A stretch of DNA of 64,000 nucleotides from Symbiodinium natans (GCA_905221605.1 CAJNDS010002482.1:199501-263500), one strand, 5' to 3'; positions 48,583 through 59,500 are shown, counted from the first letter of the stretch. Made by a program: numbers and translations. The notes: generated from the sequence alone by a model not told the origin.

Positions 48583-49892
48583 GACATACCTTCGAATAGT
48601 TGCAATCCGGTTGCACAGAATTTTTTGTCGACCTCACCCTCAATATCGGCCTTGGGAAGGGCACTGTGGCAAAGGGAATCGAACGAGGCAGTGCTAGCGT
48701 ACCCCAAAGTGACTAGAACAATGAAGAGTGGGGCTTTAGTGACTACGCAGGCAGTAAGCCAATGTTCGGTCGTGTTTGCCCCCAAGCCACAAAGCAAGCA
48801 ATGACTTTGGATAAAGGTACACTGGTGCTCATTTGGTATGGCGGCTTTATAAGTAATAGTTCTAGTTGGGGCACCAGGCATTGCAGCACATTGCAGAAGC
48901 GGTGCTTGGCTGACATCACAACAAGGCAGCATGCACCCGATGGTTTGGGCAAGGTCATCGGGGCAGCTTTGGTTGAGATGACAAAGTTTGCAGACCGGCC
49001 TTCTTCCGAACCCATTGTCATACCAGAGTTCCTTTCCCTTTTGGTCGCGTAGGCAAGTTCTACATTGCTCATCCCTAGAAGCAAATTGCCTATACACAAG
49101 GTATGCGTCGGCTTCCTCGACAATTGCCCATCTTAGTGCGTAGCAACGAGTGACATCGGAGGCCACGTTCCTTGGAGGGAGATTAAGAGCAAGCAGAATG
49201 GCACATAGTTGACTCTCGTGTACATGGTTTGCAACTTTTTGTCGAAGGTATCCTTGCGCTTCCACACAAGCAGCGTTTCGCAGCACAGCTCTAAGTGCAA
49301 TTTGCGCGTGCTTAAGCTTGCGACCGCCTGAGTGAGGGCTCACTCCAGGCGGCGCAGCAGAAAGGGCATCTTGGCATTTGCTCTTGAACTGCTCAATAAT
49401 CGGTGAATCTCCTAAAGAAACAGATTTCTGGATGGCTTGTTTAGCCTGCAAAAGCAACGAATTGTAGAAGGGAAGGTTGACAGCATGAGCATTCTCAAGG
49501 TCATGTAGGATAACATTTAGAGCCCATTTGCCCCTCCAGCGCAGCAGTAGACCAACTTTAGACAATGTGGCGCTCATCTCAGGATCCATTGCCCTAGGCG
49601 CTTTGATAAAATCAAGAACGCCCGCAAGGTGTTTAGCCTGAATCCAAGGGCGCCTTAGAATAGTCGAGCTGGCGATGGCTAACGCTTTGAGCAAATGCCT
49701 TCTAGTGAAAGCATACAAGGAGTTGCAGAAGAGCGGGCAAGAGGCAATGAAAGCCGTATGAAATTGAATCCTGGCAGGCATTGAAGCCGTAAGAGAAAGA
49801 GCTTGCTTGTTCCTTCTCAACATATTGCACAAGGCTTTGTCGAGGATTAGCATGCGCAAGGAGACATCTGACATTTTTTTTGCCCAACCCAA
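48309..49892 (-). pseudogene. LINE RT C-terminal region with Cys/His finger
   Basis: 527 codons: helical thumb-like region, then Cys-rich parts CRTCLRDQKG...CKLCHLNQSC and HCLLCGLGANTTEHWLTAC (C-x2-C-x9-H-x5-C), a position and spacing typical of the zinc finger C-terminal to LINE RT. Another frame relative to both neighbours. Confidence 0.65.
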
Positions 49893-51653
49893 TTGATTTC
49901 ATCAATAGATGTTGCCTGTTGCCACTCATATTTCGAGATGCGGCCTCGCAGGATAAAGCCCAACATTGTTGCAGTCTCTGCAATAATCTTAGACCCCCAT
50001 GGCGTTGTGTCGAGGAGTAGGATATCAGCAGTTTTGAAGGGTTTGCTGGTAAGGATAGAGGTCTTGCATTTACATTTGCAAGGTGACGTGATAATGCAAG
50101 CCAGCAAAGCTTGGAAGTTGTGCTGCTGCGTACACATACATTGCAACATGTCACGAGCCAAAATGTAGCACCTGTTGCCACTGACAAGGAGCAGTCCGTG
50201 TTGCATATCAAGTCTGGCTAAGGACATCATCATAGCCTGATCCAGGCTGTGCACATTTGTTTGGAGAAGCAAGCACAAGGCTTGCTGCAATGAAGGACCT
50301 CCGATAGTGAGAGCACTACATGGAGGGAGCTGGTTTAAGCCACGCCAAAGTGGGAGATGCTTACCCTGGCATTCTCTGGGAGTGCTTGCAAGGAAGTAAA
50401 CCCAGCTTGAAAGCAATGATGCCGAAGAACTTGTAAGCCAGCACTGTGCGCTGGTTCGAAAGTTCTTTGTGCCTGTTCGACCCATTGCAGGCCTCTGGAT
50501 GCTGCGCTATTATCATCCATGTAAGCAGTTAATCTAATGAAGGAAGAAATGTCATGTAGCGCCCAAATCAAGGGGTCTAAGGCAAGACAGAAAAGGACGA
50601 CAGAGGTTGCTCTTCCCATAGCAAGGCCTTGATGGATAGAAATAGGCTCGAGCAGGAAACCTTGCACCTTGTGCTGTGTGCGACGCCCAAACATGAGGTG
50701 AATGACATACGCTTTAATCCACGCCGGGGCAGCCCTTGCCGCCAAGCACTGTAGAACCCACCAAGGGTTCACCCGTTCAAAGGCCTTGGCAAAATCTGAA
50801 AGCATGACGGTATACTGGGCATCTTTGAGCTCAAGGTAATGCTGCATTTGAGCGTAGTTTGCCTGTGGCTCTTTGCAGGATGCAAAGAGTCTTTGAAAGA
50901 CTCAGCAAGGACAGCATAGATTGCAGAGTCAATGATTCGATCACACGTGTCGGGCATGTCTAATGGCCTGTAATTATCGGCATAAGCACCCTTATCCGCC
51001 TTCGGAATGAATACTAATGCCTGAAGTGGATGATCAGCTTGAGACAGGCACATCTCCCACATATGATCACCAAGCAAGTTGGCGAAATAGGTCGGATTTT
51101 GCCTATAAAAGGCATAAGGTACTCCATCAGGGCCCGGTGAGGAGTCCTTGGTGGTGATAATGGCCTTGAAGATTGTGCTCTCATCTGGCAGGTCAGCCGG
51201 CACGAAGGGGGCCCTTTGTGCATATGGCTGTAGGAGCTTATCCCATTGATTATCATATTGGCATGGGAAGTGGTGCCAGAAGGCCCTAGTTGCTCTCAAT
51301 GCAGCATCGAACTGACTCATCGATGTAATCAGCTGGCCATTTTCACTTCTGACTTGTTGTGAATCGATAATTCGTGGGCAGATTTTCCTGAAGGCCTGCC
51401 ATTTGAGCTTAGACTTGTCAACCTGCAAGTCCCTTTGATCAATAAGAGAACGAAGGCTTGGCGTGGGGGCTGCTTTCAACTCCGCGCCAAGGTGGAGCCG
51501 ATTAAGAGCTTCTTGAAGCCAATGTCTCGGAAGTTCAGCCGAACCATTACCTGATGGCGTGAAGGGGGGTATAGAGATGTGCTTGGCTAAGGACGTAACA
51601 GTTTTGGAATCGACGCCAACGGTCGCACAAGAGCGTCTGTTCAGGAGGCGCAC
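49847..51653 (-). pseudogene. LINE reverse transcriptase, three frames
   Basis: 51653-50769: fingers with TTKDSSPGPDGVPYAFYR, VFIPKADKG and YRPLDMPDTCDRI. 50847-50335: palm with VMLSDFAKAFERVNP (motif A), HQGLAMGRATS (motif B) and LTAYMDDNSAA (active site). 50485-49847: thumb. These motifs are characteristic of non-LTR RT. Three frames are needed. Confidence 0.85.
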
Positions 51654-51664
51654 CAGCTTCCTAA

Positions 51665-52936
51665 TTAATGCAGCAATCGAATCACCAGCTTGAGCGCGCA
51701 GGTTAGCATGCCACAGGAAACACGTGGCTTTTTGCGCAACGAGAGCGTCAGAAGGACAGAGTTTTTGGCCCTTGTTCGTTCTTCAATTAAGCGGGCTTTG
51801 GTGCAATTAATTAATTTGCGGAGGAGGAGATGCGAAGGGCTAGTTTCCGCTGCTTCGATGCCAGGTAAGTCAGTATTTCCTGGTTGCGCAGAAAAGGCCG
51901 CAGCAGGAACTGTTCGAACAGGTATCGCCGCAACATCCTTATCAAGCTTGTGTTTCGGCCGAAACCGAATTTTCACCAAATGATGTCCTCCAGTTGCTTT
52001 TTTGTGCTTCCAAGAAACTGAACAGATCCGGGAGGACACATACAGTGAACTGGAGATAAGGTAATGGTCAAGATGGCTGAGGGTAGAGCCTTGCTCAAAG
52101 GTTGGATTGTCAGACTTGCATTCAATCAGATCACCCTGAGCAAGGAGGTGGGCATACTCGCCTTCCTTTTGCTGATTGACAGCATTGAAGTCACCCCCAA
52201 GGACAACCACATGAGTTGCATCTTTAACAGAGGCAGTGAGTGCAGGGAAAAGTTTCCCCCATTGATCAGGGTGCCAATATACCGACAGAAGCCAATAGCA
52301 GACCGACCTAAATCTGACCAGCACGGCAAGGGCAAAACCAGGCACAAGGTCAATAGTTTCTACAACTTTATAGTTCTGCGGTAAACAAATTGCAACTCCT
52401 CCAGAGTGCCCAGATTCCTTCCATACAGCAAGGGAGGCAACTGTATTTATTCTGGATGTTGCCTGTCTGAACCTTTGTAAGCAGGCAGCATTCCATTTAG
52501 TTTCCTGTAAGAGCACAGGCGTTTGGTGAGCCAAAGCACCAATGGTGTGGAGCTTGGCAAGGCCAATAGTGTCAAAGGTACACAGCGAGGTGACATTCCA
52601 ACTAATAACAGCCTGCAGTTTGCACGGCTCTTTTGGGATCGAATCGAAATAAGGAACGAGCTTGTAAGCAATGAGGTTCAAAGCAAGCTCGAGCTCTTCA
52701 GTTGGGAGCTGAAGATTGACAGCAGCGACTAAGTCGAAAGGTCGGTTATCTGTGGCCATAAGAGCTAATTTCAGCTCACGGGTGGTGGGATAGGTGAGTG
52801 GCAAGTTATAGGCGAGGAGGATGCTGTTGAGGGATCTGACACGTGCGCGTTGTCTACGACAGGCAACATAAGCATTAAGGTGCGCAAGGAAGATCACAGA
52901 CCTTGCCTTGATCACCACTTCACGGATCGACGTCAT
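51665..52936 (-). pseudogene. LINE apurinic/apyrimidinic-type endonuclease
   Basis: 423 codons with ATG at 52936 overlapping the preceding TGA (ATGA). N-terminal helical segment, then AVISWNVTSL, PVLLQETKWNA (catalytic Glu), HSGGVAICLP, LLSVYWHPDQWG, VVLGGDFNAV (Asp/Asn pair), STLSHLDHYLIS and TGGHHLVKIRF (terminal His): the full APE/EEP motif series. It nicks target DNA to prime reverse transcription. The frame ends just before the RT frame starts at 51653. Confidence 0.87.
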
Positions 52937-54056
52937 AGGGGCAATGGGTCCCTATGGACCCCATAGAAACAAAAGTACGCCGCAGGTTGCCGATCGTAGA
53001 CATAAATGCGCAGTGCCTTCTCTTGTGTGGGGAGTGTAGGGGGAATGTTGTTGTGGGCGACGGTCTGTTGATGCACCGTACCTTGCTTATAAGTGGTGTA
53101 GTGAACACCTCGTGCATCGATGCCAATGTGCACAGCCTGTCTACACGGTAGAGCTAGCTTGGCAAAGCAGGAAAAGTCACGAAGGACCTCGCTTAGCCAA
53201 GCTTCTTTCGAGCTGCAGTCCGAATCTAAAGCTTGACTGACATGATTCTCAGCAAAGTACGGGGTTAGGAAGAGCGCAAAGAGCTCCCTTTGCCCAAGAT
53301 GAGGGGAGCAGAGGATTGTGTGGCCATACAGGTGTAATGCAGCCTCTGTTCCCTCGAAAATCAGGCACGGTGTAGGGAGCTGACTGTTTTCCTTAATTAC
53401 TTTGTAGAGAAAGGTGCCAGGGCTGGCTCCTTTACGTTCGGTATCAACGACCTCGATAGCCGATACATGCGTAAGTGCGTGTATCGTATCTCGAGCTTGT
53501 GATGCATTAAGCATTGCGACAACACACTGGTCATCTTGTTCGACGTAAAGAAAGAGATCGACTGGCGGAGACTTCACACTGGAGCTGGCCTCTTTCCAGT
53601 GTTGCACATAAAGGGTGTCTTGCTGTCCCTTTACAAGGAGAAATTGAGGAATGTACTCCTTTCTAAAGGCCATGAACTCAAGGTGCAACGCTTTGAGAAA
53701 ACTGATCATGCATTGCCCTTGTGCAGGGAAGTCAAGGAAATGCAAGGCGAACTTGGCACCGAGACGAGCAACAGACTCTCTGCAAAAACTCGCCATGACT
53801 GTGCGTCTCGACCCACACAAGATTTGTAGCTGTGGGTCAACCCGTTGCAGAACAAGCTGTATGGCCGATGGGATTCCTCTTTCTTGCAGCAAGTCTTGAG
53901 CTTTGTGGAATCGAGTTTCTGTCACAAAAGAAATTCCTTTGGGAATGCCCGAAGCGCTTTCTCTAATTCCTTGGAATTTACCTTGGCCAGGGGTATACTC
54001 CAAGACAACAGGCTTGTTGATGACTAAGCCAGGTTTGAGCCAATAACATTAAGTTC
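52933..54056 (-). CDS. LINE-associated unknown ORF
   Basis: Open from about 54056; the first listed codon (54003) is TTG and not a start. About 370 codons, mixed alpha/beta, with Cys and His scattered. It overlaps the methyltransferase ORF by 33 nt in the -1 frame and ends TGA overlapping the ATG of the endonuclease frame. No domain recognised. Probably the linker between methyltransferase and endonuclease. Confidence 0.55.
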
Positions 54057-57000
54057 ATTGCACGGAAAAGGCGCGTCGAACTTATGCGAAAATTTGCTTT
54101 GAAGTCTCACACCTGGAGTAGCCGCAAGGACCTGTTGGCCATAGCTAGGCCAGCATTGGAGAAACTGTGCAAGGGGTAGTGGCTTCCAATGGCTGCCTGG
54201 ATCTTCTTTCAATAGATCTTGAAGTGACGCATGTTTGATCGCAGCTTTGAGAGCCCCGGGGTAAAAGCAATTCCCCACTATAGAGGCAATGCACATGTCG
54301 TTGATGTGTTCCTCAACATCTGCTAGCCATACATCAAGCTCAGCGTCCCTCAGCATTTCTTTGTAGTGAGCTACCCTAAAGGGAGGAATGCCACTGTCAC
54401 CAATTAGGAAAGCATTCTCTGCACGGAGAAGTTCAGAGTTGGCCTCAGCAAAGCGATCCATTGCAGCGAGGCTTGGGATGTCAGCTTGGAAAGAAAGCTT
54501 CTGTACTTCTGTGACAAAGCGCAGGCCAATGGGTCCATCAGGAACAAATTTTTCCCAAGGGAGATTCGGAACCCCATTGGTAGTCTCAGCTGCCTGAGAG
54601 AATTGTCTCTGGAAGGCTTCAGCCCCACCAAAGCTGGGTACATGGTATAAAAGGGCCGAAGGGTGGTAAAAGTATGCTGCCAACCGGAGACCTCTCTCGC
54701 GATCAAAGCGCTTGGGACGAAGCCAAGGTTTGTGCTTGTCTCCAGGGGGTTGCATTCCGCACATATGATCCGCAACAGGACGCCATCCCTGGAACCACGG
54801 AGTAGGGCGATTGCTGAAGGTGCCGATTTGCCCATATCTGGTAAAGAATTTTCTTTTCCTTTCGACATGGCCAAATGCTGCTCCAGCAATGTGATGACAG
54901 CAACACTCACGGATTCCCAAAATTTTCTGAATGAAATCCTGGTGTATGGGCTTCATAGATCCAGCATTTTCAAGGAAAATGTGCACGCACTCAATGATGC
55001 TGGGCTCAATACTCTGCAAGGCAAGCAACACCGCGTATATAACAAGCATGTGCTGCGAACGGTCCCCAAGAAGGCCCAAACCACCTGAGCTGGACCCTGC
55101 AACAGTAAGATCTTGGCAAGGGGAGCCAGCAGGAATGATGATGGCAGTCTTTTGGGGATGGATCCTTCCAAGGAAGGACAGGCATTCACGCAGCAGTCGG
55201 TAGTCTTCTTTAAGCAGAGTCCAAACATCATCAATTGCAATTGATGGCACACGATGTGAATCAAGAGCCCATCTTTGGCTTTTGTCGTAATCATACTTAT
55301 GACATATGAGGGCGCGAAGAACACTGTCACTTTCCGCACTCACAGCAGCAACAGGTTGCTGCTTGAGGCATTCAACGGTGACAGCGCGCGAAATTCCGCA
55401 TCCATCAAAAAGAGATAAGATGACATAACGATCAACACCTAATGCAACCTGGATGTTGTCTTCCGATGAGACCCCATTGGCTTTGCTGCCTCTGATCCCT
55501 GGTTTACATTCTCTTCTCTTGGGGACAGGCTTTACATTGTTAAGCTTGTCGAGTCCCTTCTTGACTCTGCGCGTCTGAGATTCTGAGCTCGAGTTGGGCT
55601 TAACTTTGATAGAGCTGTCAAAGCCACTCCTCTCAGAGTTCTGCTCGATTTGAACTCCTTGCTGCCGAGCCTCCTGTTCATCATCAGAATCTGTAGCAAT
55701 GGAATGGACTTCAGGGAGAGTTGCGCTATCAATTTGTGACTCTTCGTTATTCTCGCCCTTTTTGTCTGCATCAATTCCAGTACCACTCTTACTCACCTCA
55801 GCCTGCGGCAGAAGATGAGCACAGGCCGAGTCAGGCAAGCCAAAATCTGTTCCTGAGGTGGTAGTCAGATAGGTTGTAGAAGGGACAGGGCTGTCCCAAC
55901 TTGTTGCAACCTTGGTCGCTTCTGCCTGTTCAACTGCGAGTGTTTCGCCCAGTACTTGTTGAACTGCCTTCTCGCTAGGATCAGCGTGGTGCCGAACGAT
56001 CTCACCGAAGGAATTAACGAGAGCAGTGGCGGGATAAAGCTGATTAGCACTAGCACTCCTAATGAAGATGGCTTCAATGTGGAGCTTAGCCTTGATCAAT
56101 TGGGCCCACAGGTTCTCTTTACGGACTCCATAAATCGAGTCATAAAGAAGAATGGAATCTCCTGACTGTTCTCTGGCATGGTGCAAAACAAGATAATGCT
56201 TGGCCCCAGGGTCATGTAGAACGAGTGCAACAACATTATACGCCTGTTGCATGACATGCACTGTACTGCCGAGAATATTTTGGATATCCCCCTCGCTTTT
56301 ACAGACTTGCTCAAAAGAACTCTTCTGCGTCTTCTGCGTGAGGAGGCAGAAGAAAGACGGGAGTCTTTGAATGTCAAGTTTGCAAGTGTCGTTGCGCGGA
56401 CTGAGGTTTTGCTGCATGCAAGCAATGGCAAGGTCAGCGAGTTGACCTAAATCGGCAAGGATATTGAACTGATCAGCGGAGTCCTGTTCAGAGTGCAACG
56501 GCAGAGCAAGAATGGGCTGTGGCTGCTGACACTTGGAACACTTGCAGTGGATCTGCACAAGCAAAGTGTATTGCCCATTGGCTGGAATAGCCCAAATGGC
56601 CTTACTATAAACCTCAGTGAAGCTTTGAAGCTCCAACGGTGTAACACTTGCCAATTCTAGGTAAGTCTGTCCAAGAATATGTGCAAGCTTGGCTCTTGCA
56701 GTCTCACGTATGTTATACCCAATCGCAGCAAGAACCAAAGCAGCTTGCTTGGGAAATGGGGCGTAATGCTGGCAATTCTCTTTGCTCCATTGAGCACAAG
56801 AGATGATCCGATAAGCAGCAGCAACAGGACAATATAAGCCAGCAATGCGCCTTTGCACTTCTTCTTGAACATTGGCCGGCACTTCAGCCTGAAACCTCAG
56901 GACAGTATTACGTCTCCTTGCAGTTTCAACCTTTTCCCTGCTGTTTTCAATGTTTCTTTTGCCGGTCCATCTTTCTTGACTTGGTTGTACTGCACCAGGA

Positions 57001-59162
57001 TTTTCAGGCAGCTTATAAGTAACCTGCCCGTCATTGCCTTTAATTGTTCCAGCAGGTGGCCTTTCATGGAGCAAAGTCGGGCACTGGGCAGTATCCGATT
57101 GCTCCATTGCGGCATTGCCCGCCTTCCCATCCTGATGATTGGCCCGAGTGGCCTTGTTCGGATCGCTGGCCGAAGCAGCCTTAGATCTGTCATCAGTGTA
57201 AATGTTAAAGGCGTATATAACGCTGGGATTAATCCCTATCAACTTTATGATATCACATGAGTGACATCGTGGCAGGAAGAGAAGCGCACCCTGATGCAGG
57301 GAGATGAGGACATTGTTGCTCGCCGATGATCCAGGATGGCAAGCAAGATGGTAGCCATTCTTGAGAATAAGCGGGATCTCAAGTTCGATCTTGCCAACAA
57401 TGCGGACAAGGAGGTATTGGATAGATCCCAATTCGGCAGTAAAGTCCTCATCCTCTTGGGAAGCTTCAGGAAGGTTCTCTGGCAACATCCAGCCTTGGAA
57501 AGCTTCATTTTGGTTGAGGAATGTTTGGACACTCTGCAGCTTTATTAGTTCAGGAACATCCTCACATTTACCAGTCATAACAACGTAGGGCGCTTGTCTA
57601 TCAATAATCAAGAAATGAGTTTCAAGATCATCCTTATGCCAAACAGTACTGGCAATTCGCTGCTTGGACAAAGGGTGGTACTCATCTCTTGCTCTGACAT
57701 GGATCAATCTCCCTTGCCCAATCTTATCGCTTCCAGAATGGCAATTCAAGAAATGTTCCCTAGGGTTTTCAGATATGTGGTTAATGGGCTTGCTATTCCA
57801 TTTTGGGGCATCAACAACCTCCCGCAGCAATTGCACGTCAGTTCTTCCGCAAGGAAGATCAAGATATTGGCATTGGACGAGCAAGTCAGCAGTAGTGGCA
57901 GTAGCGGTCACATGGACAGCAGGCATAACCACATCAGTACCCGCTAATACATGCACAATCCCTCTATACTGCGCCGGAACCTTGATGTGCTCAAGACCCT
58001 CAATAATATCTTGCATGTCCCCCGTGCAGTTGTGAAAGGTGATCTGCAGAGAAACCTCCGTAGAGTTGAAGGGTTGAGTCACCTTCCAAGCAAAAACTTC
58101 GTGTGAAGTCTTCACATTAAAAATGTGAAATCTTGCTGCATGCAACGCCAGGCTATCCGGAATAGTAAGCTGCTTTTGCCGAAGACCCAAGATAACCTTC
58201 TGCAATTGATAAGGGTCAGCAAAGATCCTGAGATACTTCCCTGGTGCGGAGTGGAACGCATTCATGAGCCTGTGTTGATTCAGGATGCAATGCACTTGGA
58301 ATGCTTCATCCTTGGTTTTAGCCGAATTGATAGCATATGGGAGATCCACAAAGTTGACACTGTTACCCGGGATTCCTTCAAGAGGCGCAAACCGATACCA
58401 TACTTGGAGCTCAATTTGTGACCTGCCTTCAGTTTGTTGGAGCACCTTATCATACATCTCTTCAACTTTAAGTTGATTTATGCTGATCTTAGACGCTCTC
58501 AGGCATACAACACATCGATTCTCTTGATCAGTTAGCGCAATGATGGGCTGTTGTGGCTTCTTAATGTAAGCCAGGCCAAAGCCCTGAATGAGGAGTTTGA
58601 CTTCCTCGTCGAAGGTCCCAACAGTACCAGCGATGATGACGTCTGTATTGCTGGCATCTTGCCTCATGGCAGGCGTTACAGCAATGTAGTAGCAAGTCTG
58701 ATGAAGAGGGCAGCTGTTGGGAATGTAAGTGACCAAGTACACCAATTCCCGCTTGCCCTGTACTTCAATGGCACCAATAACCGTCAGTCTCTGGATTTGA
58801 CGAAGGAAATCTTCATCATAGCTCCTGAAGAGCACACAAGGGATGTCAGATATGGAGAGTGAGCTGTGCAAATTGCTCACAATCGTTATACTCGTCTGTT
58901 GAGTAAGGTTCTTCTTCAAATTCTGAAGACAATTCCTACTGGGGTTGACGAGCAAGACAGACTGGAGCTCTGAGCCCTGCACTTGACGCAGTTCTTGCAT
59001 GGTCTGTGTAGACACAATGCATCCATCCCTTAGGTATTCGAGCAAATGCGTTGATGGTGTTCTGGCACAGAGAGCGTCATACTCAGTGAGGTGGCCTGAC
59101 ATAAAGTCAGCAAGACACTGAAATGCGCTTCCATCGATATTGCTAATTCGATCTTGCGACAT
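54024..59162 (-). CDS. Giant LINE ORF with C-terminal Dnmt3-like cytosine methyltransferase
   Basis: ATG at 59162, 1712 codons uninterrupted, the longest frame in the window. Residues 1-750 are beta-rich with no recognised domain. About 780-1030 is a globular region with CKCSKC near 874 and VLHDPGAKHYLVLHH near 980. About 1090-1230 is a charged linker. About 1245-1480 is a cytosine-C5 methyltransferase: VILSLFDGCGISRA (motif I), PAGSPCQDLTVAG with the catalytic Cys (motif IV), HIFLENAGSM (motif VI, ENA for ENV) and VERKRKFFTRYG (motif VIII). Spacing and the GSPCQDL / RKRxFF pattern resemble Dnmt3 more than Dnmt1. The predicted reaction is methylation of cytosine in DNA. A helical tail follows. 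The intact length contrasts with the broken ORFs downstream. Confidence 0.85.
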   Translation of the reverse strand: MSQDRISNIDGSAFQCLADFMSGHLTEYDALCARTPSTHLLEYLRDGCIVSTQTMQELRQVQGSELQSVLLVNPSRNCLQNLKKNLTQQTSITIVSNLHSSLSISDIPCVLFRSYDEDFLRQIQRLTVIGAIEVQGKRELVYLVTYIPNSCPLHQTCYYIAVTPAMRQDASNTDVIIAGTVGTFDEEVKLLIQGFGLAYIKKPQQPIIALTDQENRCVVCLRASKISINQLKVEEMYDKVLQQTEGRSQIELQVWYRFAPLEGIPGNSVNFVDLPYAINSAKTKDEAFQVHCILNQHRLMNAFHSAPGKYLRIFADPYQLQKVILGLRQKQLTIPDSLALHAARFHIFNVKTSHEVFAWKVTQPFNSTEVSLQITFHNCTGDMQDIIEGLEHIKVPAQYRGIVHVLAGTDVVMPAVHVTATATTADLLVQCQYLDLPCGRTDVQLLREVVDAPKWNSKPINHISENPREHFLNCHSGSDKIGQGRLIHVRARDEYHPLSKQRIASTVWHKDDLETHFLIIDRQAPYVVMTGKCEDVPELIKLQSVQTFLNQNEAFQGWMLPENLPEASQEDEDFTAELGSIQYLLVRIVGKIELEIPLILKNGYHLACHPGSSASNNVLISLHQGALLFLPRCHSCDIIKLIGINPSVIYAFNIYTDDRSKAASASDPNKATRANHQDGKAGNAAMEQSDTAQCPTLLHERPPAGTIKGNDGQVTYKLPENPGAVQPSQERWTGKRNIENSREKVETARRRNTVLRFQAEVPANVQEEVQRRIAGLYCPVAAAYRIISCAQWSKENCQHYAPFPKQAALVLAAIGYNIRETARAKLAHILGQTYLELASVTPLELQSFTEVYSKAIWAIPANGQYTLLVQIHCKCSKCQQPQPILALPLHSEQDSADQFNILADLGQLADLAIACMQQNLSPRNDTCKLDIQRLPSFFCLLTQKTQKSSFEQVCKSEGDIQNILGSTVHVMQQAYNVVALVLHDPGAKHYLVLHHAREQSGDSILLYDSIYGVRKENLWAQLIKAKLHIEAIFIRSASANQLYPATALVNSFGEIVRHHADPSEKAVQQVLGETLAVEQAEATKVATSWDSPVPSTTYLTTTSGTDFGLPDSACAHLLPQAEVSKSGTGIDADKKGENNEESQIDSATLPEVHSIATDSDDEQEARQQGVQIEQNSERSGFDSSIKVKPNSSSESQTRRVKKGLDKLNNVKPVPKRRECKPGIRGSKANGVSSEDNIQVALGVDRYVILSLFDGCGISRAVTVECLKQQPVAAVSAESDSVLRALICHKYDYDKSQRWALDSHRVPSIAIDDVWTLLKEDYRLLRECLSFLGRIHPQKTAIIIPAGSPCQDLTVAGSSSGGLGLLGDRSQHMLVIYAVLLALQSIEPSIIECVHIFLENAGSMKPIHQDFIQKILGIRECCCHHIAGAAFGHVERKRKFFTRYGQIGTFSNRPTPWFQGWRPVADHMCGMQPPGDKHKPWLRPKRFDRERGLRLAAYFYHPSALLYHVPSFGGAEAFQRQFSQAAETTNGVPNLPWEKFVPDGPIGLRFVTEVQKLSFQADIPSLAAMDRFAEANSELLRAENAFLIGDSGIPPFRVAHYKEMLRDAELDVWLADVEEHINDMCIASIVGNCFYPGALKAAIKHASLQDLLKEDPGSHWKPLPLAQFLQCWPSYGQQVLAATPGVRLQSKFSHKFDAPFPCNELNVIGSNLA

Positions 59163-59235
59163 GGTGCAGATACCTTACGCCGAAGCTATCCGTACTGCAC
59201 AGTACGCCAGACAAAATTGCAAAGGTGCAAAGGAA

Positions 59236-59500
59236 GGGAACGGGCGTTCCCAACTTTAAGAAGGTTAACAAGGAAAGAGAACGGGCGTTCTCAATCTGAA
59301 AGTAATAAGTAAAGGAAGGGAACGGGCGTTCCCAACTTTAAGAAAGGACGAGAACGTAAAGAAAACGTTAGAGAAAGAGAACGGGCGTTCTTCATCTCAG
59401 CTAGTAGAGCAAGAAAGAGAAACGTTAGAGAAAGAGAACGGGCGTTCTCAATCTCGACTAGTGAATCAGACAGGCAACAGGACAACTGAGGGCTCAGTTG
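59236..59500 (-). promoter_or_regulatory. Array of GG-centred palindromes upstream of the LINE ORF
   Basis: Six dyads around a GG centre: GGGAACG-GG-CGTTCCC at 59236-59251 and 59318-59333, GAGAACG-GG-CGTTCTC at 59277-59292 and 59434-59449, AGAACG-GG-CGTTCT at 59378-59391, CAACTGAG-GG-CTCAGTTG at 59483-59500. The first three are 41 bp apart. G/A and C/T changes in the arms are matched on the other side. Likely 5' UTR or promoter of the LINE. Confidence 0.85.

Larger units (their letters stand above)
46440..59500 (-). mobile_element. Degraded giant LINE-like retrotransposon with DNA methyltransferase
   Basis: Minus-strand order: palindrome array (59236-59500), 1712-codon ORF ending in a Dnmt3-like methyltransferase, 356-codon ORF, AP endonuclease, RT with YMDD, Cys/His finger, RNase H, second polymerase-like domain. 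The endonuclease-RT-finger-RNase H order is that of I/Jockey-type LINEs. Frames change at least seven times downstream of 54024, so this copy is inactive or badly assembled. Neither end is precisely fixed: I found no poly(A) tail or target duplication. About 13 kb, very long for a LINE. Confidence 0.75.

Noticed and set aside
55900-56830. USP/papain-like peptidase in the giant LINE ORF
   Set aside because: A His-containing word (VLHDPGAKHYLVLHH) and a CxCxxC are visible, but no catalytic Cys box could be found.
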